A stretch of 15,817 nucleotides of DNA, taken from NCBI GenBank assembly GCA_026984165.1, contig JALSSQ010000104.1:1-15817 (forward strand), given 5' to 3'. This DNA is from Sulfurovum sp. Lineage in GTDB: Bacteria; Campylobacterota; Campylobacteria; Campylobacterales; Sulfurovaceae. Shown one piece after another: positions 13,895 through 15,817 of this stretch (positions are counted from its first letter, which is position 1; each line of letters opens with the position of its first letter). A program made the translations under genes and the position numbers. The notes under the pieces are model-generated. The model had not been told where the DNA came from, ran no database searches, and saw nothing but the letters and a program-made list of their open reading frames with translations.

Positions 13895-14673
13895 TGAACA
13901 AAATGAAGGGTAAAACAGTTGTTATCACTGGAGCGACCAAAGGGATTGGTAAAGCGGTTGCAGAAAAATTTGCACAAAATGGTGTAAATGTAGCATTTAC
14001 CTACAATTCAAACAAAGAAGCAGCAGATAAAATTGCCGCTGATTTAGAAAATACATATGGTATCAAAGCAAAAGCCTACCCTCTAAACATTTTGGAACTT
14101 GATGAGTTTAAACCACTCTTTGAAGCCATAGATGAAGATTTTGACAGAGTAGATTTCTTTGTCTCCAATGCGATGATTTACGGTCGCCCTGTAGTAGGTG
14201 GTTATGGTAAGTTTATGAAACTTAGACCCAAAAAAGGACTTACCAATATCTGGACAGCAACCGTAGGCGCTTTTGTGGCAGGTAGTCAAGAGGCTGCAAA
14301 ACGTATGGAAAAAGTAGGAGGCGGTGCCATAGTCACCCTCTCTTCTACAGGCAATCTCATCTATATCGAAAACTATGCAGGGCATGGTACAAACAAAGCT
14401 GCAGTCGAAGCGATGAGCCGTTATGCGGCTGTAGAGCTTGGAGATATGGGGATTAGAGTCAATGCAGTCTCAGGCGGGCCTATAGACACAGATGCGCTCA
14501 AAGCCTTTACCAACTACGAAGAGGTAAAAGCAGAAACCATCAAACGTTCAGCAGTCAACAGAATGGGAAGTCCGGAAGATTTAGCAGGGGCTGTCTATTT
14601 CCTCTGTACACCAGAAGCATCATGGATTACCGGTCAAACGATTGTAGTTGACGGTGGAACGACATTTAGATAG
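13894..14673 (+). CDS. Short-chain reductase, probable FabL-like enoyl-ACP reductase
   Basis: 259 residues, cytoplasmic. The Rossmann fold begins with VVITGATKGIGKAVAEKF (TGxxxGIG at 12-19, NAD(P) binding) and ends with ITGQTIVVDGGTTFR. The catalytic pair is Y161 and K168, spaced Y-x6-K as in enoyl-ACP reductases FabI and FabL, not the Y-x3-K of classical dehydrogenases such as FabG. The flanks QEAAKRMEKVGGGAIV, IENYAGHGTNKAAVEAMSRYAAVEL and VNAVSGGPIDTDALKAF closely follow the Bacillus FabL sequence as I remember it. The usual NNAG motif is SNAM. It would reduce trans-2-enoyl-ACP in the last step of fatty-acid elongation; the cofactor and substrate are inferred. The ATG follows AGGA by 8 nt and shares one base with the dapA stop codon. 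Another ATG at 13903 is possible. Confidence 0.85.
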   Translation: MNKMKGKTVVITGATKGIGKAVAEKFAQNGVNVAFTYNSNKEAADKIAADLENTYGIKAKAYPLNILELDEFKPLFEAIDEDFDRVDFFVSNAMIYGRPVVGGYGKFMKLRPKKGLTNIWTATVGAFVAGSQEAAKRMEKVGGGAIVTLSSTGNLIYIENYAGHGTNKAAVEAMSRYAAVELGDMGIRVNAVSGGPIDTDALKAFTNYEEVKAETIKRSAVNRMGSPEDLAGAVYFLCTPEASWITGQTIVVDGGTTFR

Positions 14674-14692
14674 CATTCTCTTATTCTCTCTC

Positions 14693-14715
14693 ATTCCGAT
14701 GCTTTGCATCGGAAT
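14693..14715 (+). terminator. Hairpin after the reductase gene
   Basis: ATTCCGATGC (14693-14702) pairs perfectly with GCATCGGAAT (14706-14715) around TTT. It lies 20 nt after the stop codon of the last gene of the series. No T run follows on the plus strand, so termination strength is uncertain. The rest of the spacer up to 14834 shows no gene; it holds only a small CGTAA-AA-TTACG palindrome at 14797-14808. Confidence 0.6.
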
Positions 14716-14831
14716 ACACATCAAATCTTTATCCAAACATCTATGTTAATTAAATAGTATATACGTATGGCACACGTCTAATCTGGGAATGCATAGCGTA
14801 AAATTACGTTATTGATGGAATTGGCAAGAAG

Positions 14832-14857
14832 AAAATCTCTAGCAATTTGCTAGAGAT
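14832..14857 (-). terminator. Intrinsic terminator of the minus-strand barrel gene
   Basis: The stem ATCTCTAGCA (14835-14844) pairs with TGCTAGAGAT (14848-14857) around three bases. Read on the minus strand it follows the stop codon of the gene at 14864 by 6 nt and ends in TTTTCTTCTT, a reasonable U-rich tail. Confidence 0.75.
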
Positions 14858-14863
14858 ATAAGA

Positions 14864-15469
14864 TTAGAAAGTATAAGTAGCACCTACAGTTGTACCACTA
14901 AAGAAAGCATCTTGTGCATTAATTGTATCAAAGTTGTCTCCATCATACATATCCATATAATCGAAGAAAATACCTAAACCATTTGCAAGTTCATACTTTG
15001 TACCAAGTCCCCACTGAACACCACTCTCAGAAAGATTCCCTGCTTTTGCTTTACCATATCCTGCCAAACCATAAAGAGAAAATCCTGTTGTGATATTATA
15101 CATAGGTTTAAGGTAAATCCCCACGTTACTCAAGGTATCATTACTGGATACCACAGTTGCGCCAGTATCCAAATCAGGGTCTGTAAGCGTTCTACTATAA
15201 CGTGCTTCAATACCAATATATTTATTAAAATAATATCCTGCAAGCAAAGTAAGCGCATTTCCTCTCAACTCATCAACAGCATTCATACGAAGATAACTTA
15301 AACCACCTCCTGCATAAAAACCATCATATTTTACGTCATCATCCACAACAACAACTTCTTTTTCAGGTATATTTACCTCTGGCTCTACCGGTGTCGTAAA
15401 ATCACCCCCAGCCATAACAAAATTACTTGCAATCGCCAAAAGCGCCACTGTATTTCCAATTTTTTTCAT
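14864..15469 (-). CDS. Outer-membrane beta-barrel protein, OmpX/OmpW size class
   Basis: 201 residues. The signal peptide is MKKIGNTVALLAIASNFVMA, followed by a proline- and acid-rich linker (about 21-48, TTPVEPEVNIPEKEVVVVDDD) and then a barrel of about 150 residues with the strand patterns GFYAGGGLSYLRM, LTLLAGYYFNKYIGIEARYS, NVGIYLKPMYNI, FSLYGLAGYGKA, VQWGLGTKYEL and TTVGATYTF. It ends in phenylalanine, the usual outer-membrane insertion signal. The pattern fits the generic OmpA-like/porin-superfamily eight-strand barrels common in Campylobacterota. There is no OmpA peptidoglycan domain. The ATG at 15469 follows a GAGGGA stretch. It is monocistronic, with its own terminator, and diverges from a lipoprotein gene. 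The specific function is unknown. Confidence 0.88.
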   Translation of the reverse strand: MKKIGNTVALLAIASNFVMAGGDFTTPVEPEVNIPEKEVVVVDDDVKYDGFYAGGGLSYLRMNAVDELRGNALTLLAGYYFNKYIGIEARYSRTLTDPDLDTGATVVSSNDTLSNVGIYLKPMYNITTGFSLYGLAGYGKAKAGNLSESGVQWGLGTKYELANGLGIFFDYMDMYDGDNFDTINAQDAFFSGTTVGATYTF

Positions 15470-15509
15470 TTGTGCTTTCCCTCATTTAATTGATATATAA
15501 AATATGGTT

Positions 15510-15515
15510 ATTGTA
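15510..15515 (-). promoter_or_regulatory. Candidate -10 box of the minus-strand barrel gene
   Basis: On the minus strand the sequence reads AAATTATACAATAACC, core TACAAT, about 40 nt before the ATG at 15469. The same few bases read TATAAT on the plus strand (15514-15519), so the direction is not certain. Confidence 0.4.
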
Positions 15516-15545
15516 TAATTTCTTAGCTTAAAAGCATCACCTTAC

Positions 15546-15563
15546 AAAAGAAATCTTTCTTTT
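15546..15563. promoter_or_regulatory. 18-bp inverted repeat in the divergent promoter region
   Basis: AAAAGAAA-TC-TTTCTTTT is a perfect inverted repeat between two divergent genes. It lies about 15 bp before the TAAAAT box at 15578-15583, in the -35 region of the lipoprotein gene. It is simple AT-rich sequence, so chance is possible; an operator is an inference. Confidence 0.3.
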
Positions 15564-15577
15564 AATATACTCTACGC

Positions 15578-15583
15578 TAAAAT
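15578..15583 (+). promoter_or_regulatory. Candidate -10 box of the lipoprotein gene
   Basis: CTACGCTAAAATTTG, core TAAAAT preceded by GC as in other promoters here, 47 nt before the ATG at 15630. Confidence 0.5.
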
Positions 15584-15629
15584 TTGATACTTTTACGTTA
15601 CAAAGTACTTTAACAATATGGGATTATTT

Positions 15630-15817
15630 ATGTTTAAAAAAAGTGTTTTCATTTTTCTATTTGCATTGCTATTTTCTGGATGTGCTGAACTTGGTGCATT
15701 GTTGCATGTTCCGTCATCACATAAAACAATATCAAAAACATCAAAAACAAAAACGACACAGAATATTCCTAAACTAGTGTTACATAATTCAAGAGAAGAC
15801 ACACTTCAAAAAAGTAT
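15630..15817 (+). CDS. Putative lipoprotein, 3'-truncated by window edge
   Basis: The frame stays open to the end of the window; 62 full codons are visible. The ATG at 15630 follows GGGA (15620-15623) by 6 nt; an in-frame ATG at 15618 would overlap that site. The N-terminus MFKKSVFIFLFALLFSGC is a type II signal peptide with the lipobox F-S-G-C, cysteine 18 being the lipid anchor. After it comes a short hydrophobic stretch and then a serine-, threonine- and lysine-rich linker (about 29-45) of the kind that tethers lipoproteins. It diverges from the barrel gene at 15469. No family can be named from this fragment. Confidence 0.7.
   Translation, partial: MFKKSVFIFLFALLFSGCAELGALLHVPSSHKTISKTSKTKTTQNIPKLVLHNSREDTLQKS

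Noticed and set aside
14716..14831. Possible small RNA or gene in the spacer after the reductase
   Set aside because: No promoter-terminator pair and no open frame with a ribosome binding site; only a short palindrome is present.
1..15817. tRNA or rRNA genes, CRISPR arrays, insertion sequences, phage genes
   Set aside because: No cloverleaf-like sequences, regularly spaced repeats, transposase or phage proteins were seen on either strand.

Overview
The window looks like a chromosomal segment of a Campylobacterota (epsilonproteobacterial) bacterium, most likely a Sulfurovum- or Sulfurimonas-like marine or sulfidic-habitat species. The evidence is the AT-rich composition, the promoters built on a TGCTATAAT or GCTAAAAT -10 box with little visible -35, the protein flavour, and a gene order (ruvA / murJ, cysS, msbA, pyrD, M16 protease, dapA, SDR reductase) that I recall from Campylobacter jejuni. 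No RNA genes, CRISPR arrays, insertion sequences or phage genes were seen. The species is inferred, not proven.

Left part (1-4614). A multihaem c-type cytochrome, cut off at its 5' end by the window edge, shows nine CXXCH haem sites and ends at a hairpin. A regulatory region follows, with an 11-bp-period direct repeat over the -35 position and a perfect 17-bp palindrome. It leads a tightly packed four-gene operon with overlapping ends: an OmpR-type response regulator, a sensor histidine kinase (best read from an overlapping TTG start), a secreted acidic protein with a 36-bp tandem repeat and a CpxP/Spy-like helix, and an outer-membrane barrel with a thrombospondin-type-3-like calcium loop at its N-terminus. 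This is the least conventional part: a self-contained envelope-signalling module whose stimulus is unknown.

Middle and right part (4741-14673). ruvA converges on that operon and shares a bidirectional terminator with it. ruvA diverges from a long plus-strand housekeeping series: murJ (lipid II flippase), cysS (cysteinyl-tRNA synthetase), msbA-like ABC exporter, a small outer-membrane barrel with its own promoter, pyrD (class 2 dihydroorotate dehydrogenase), an exported M16 zinc protease, dapA (lysine/diaminopimelate synthesis) and a short-chain reductase. The reductase carries the Tyr-x6-Lys pair of enoyl-ACP reductases and resembles FabL. Several genes serve envelope building (lipid II, lipid A, diaminopimelate, fatty acids).

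Right edge (14674-15817). A hairpin-bounded spacer is followed by a minus-strand eight-strand-type outer-membrane barrel with a good terminator. Diverging from it is a plus-strand lipoprotein gene that runs out of the window.

Several starts were chosen from Shine-Dalgarno positions. In ruvA and the barrel at 10053, the most upstream ATG sits inside an ATGGAGAA stretch whose GGAG is probably the ribosome binding site for a methionine four codons later.
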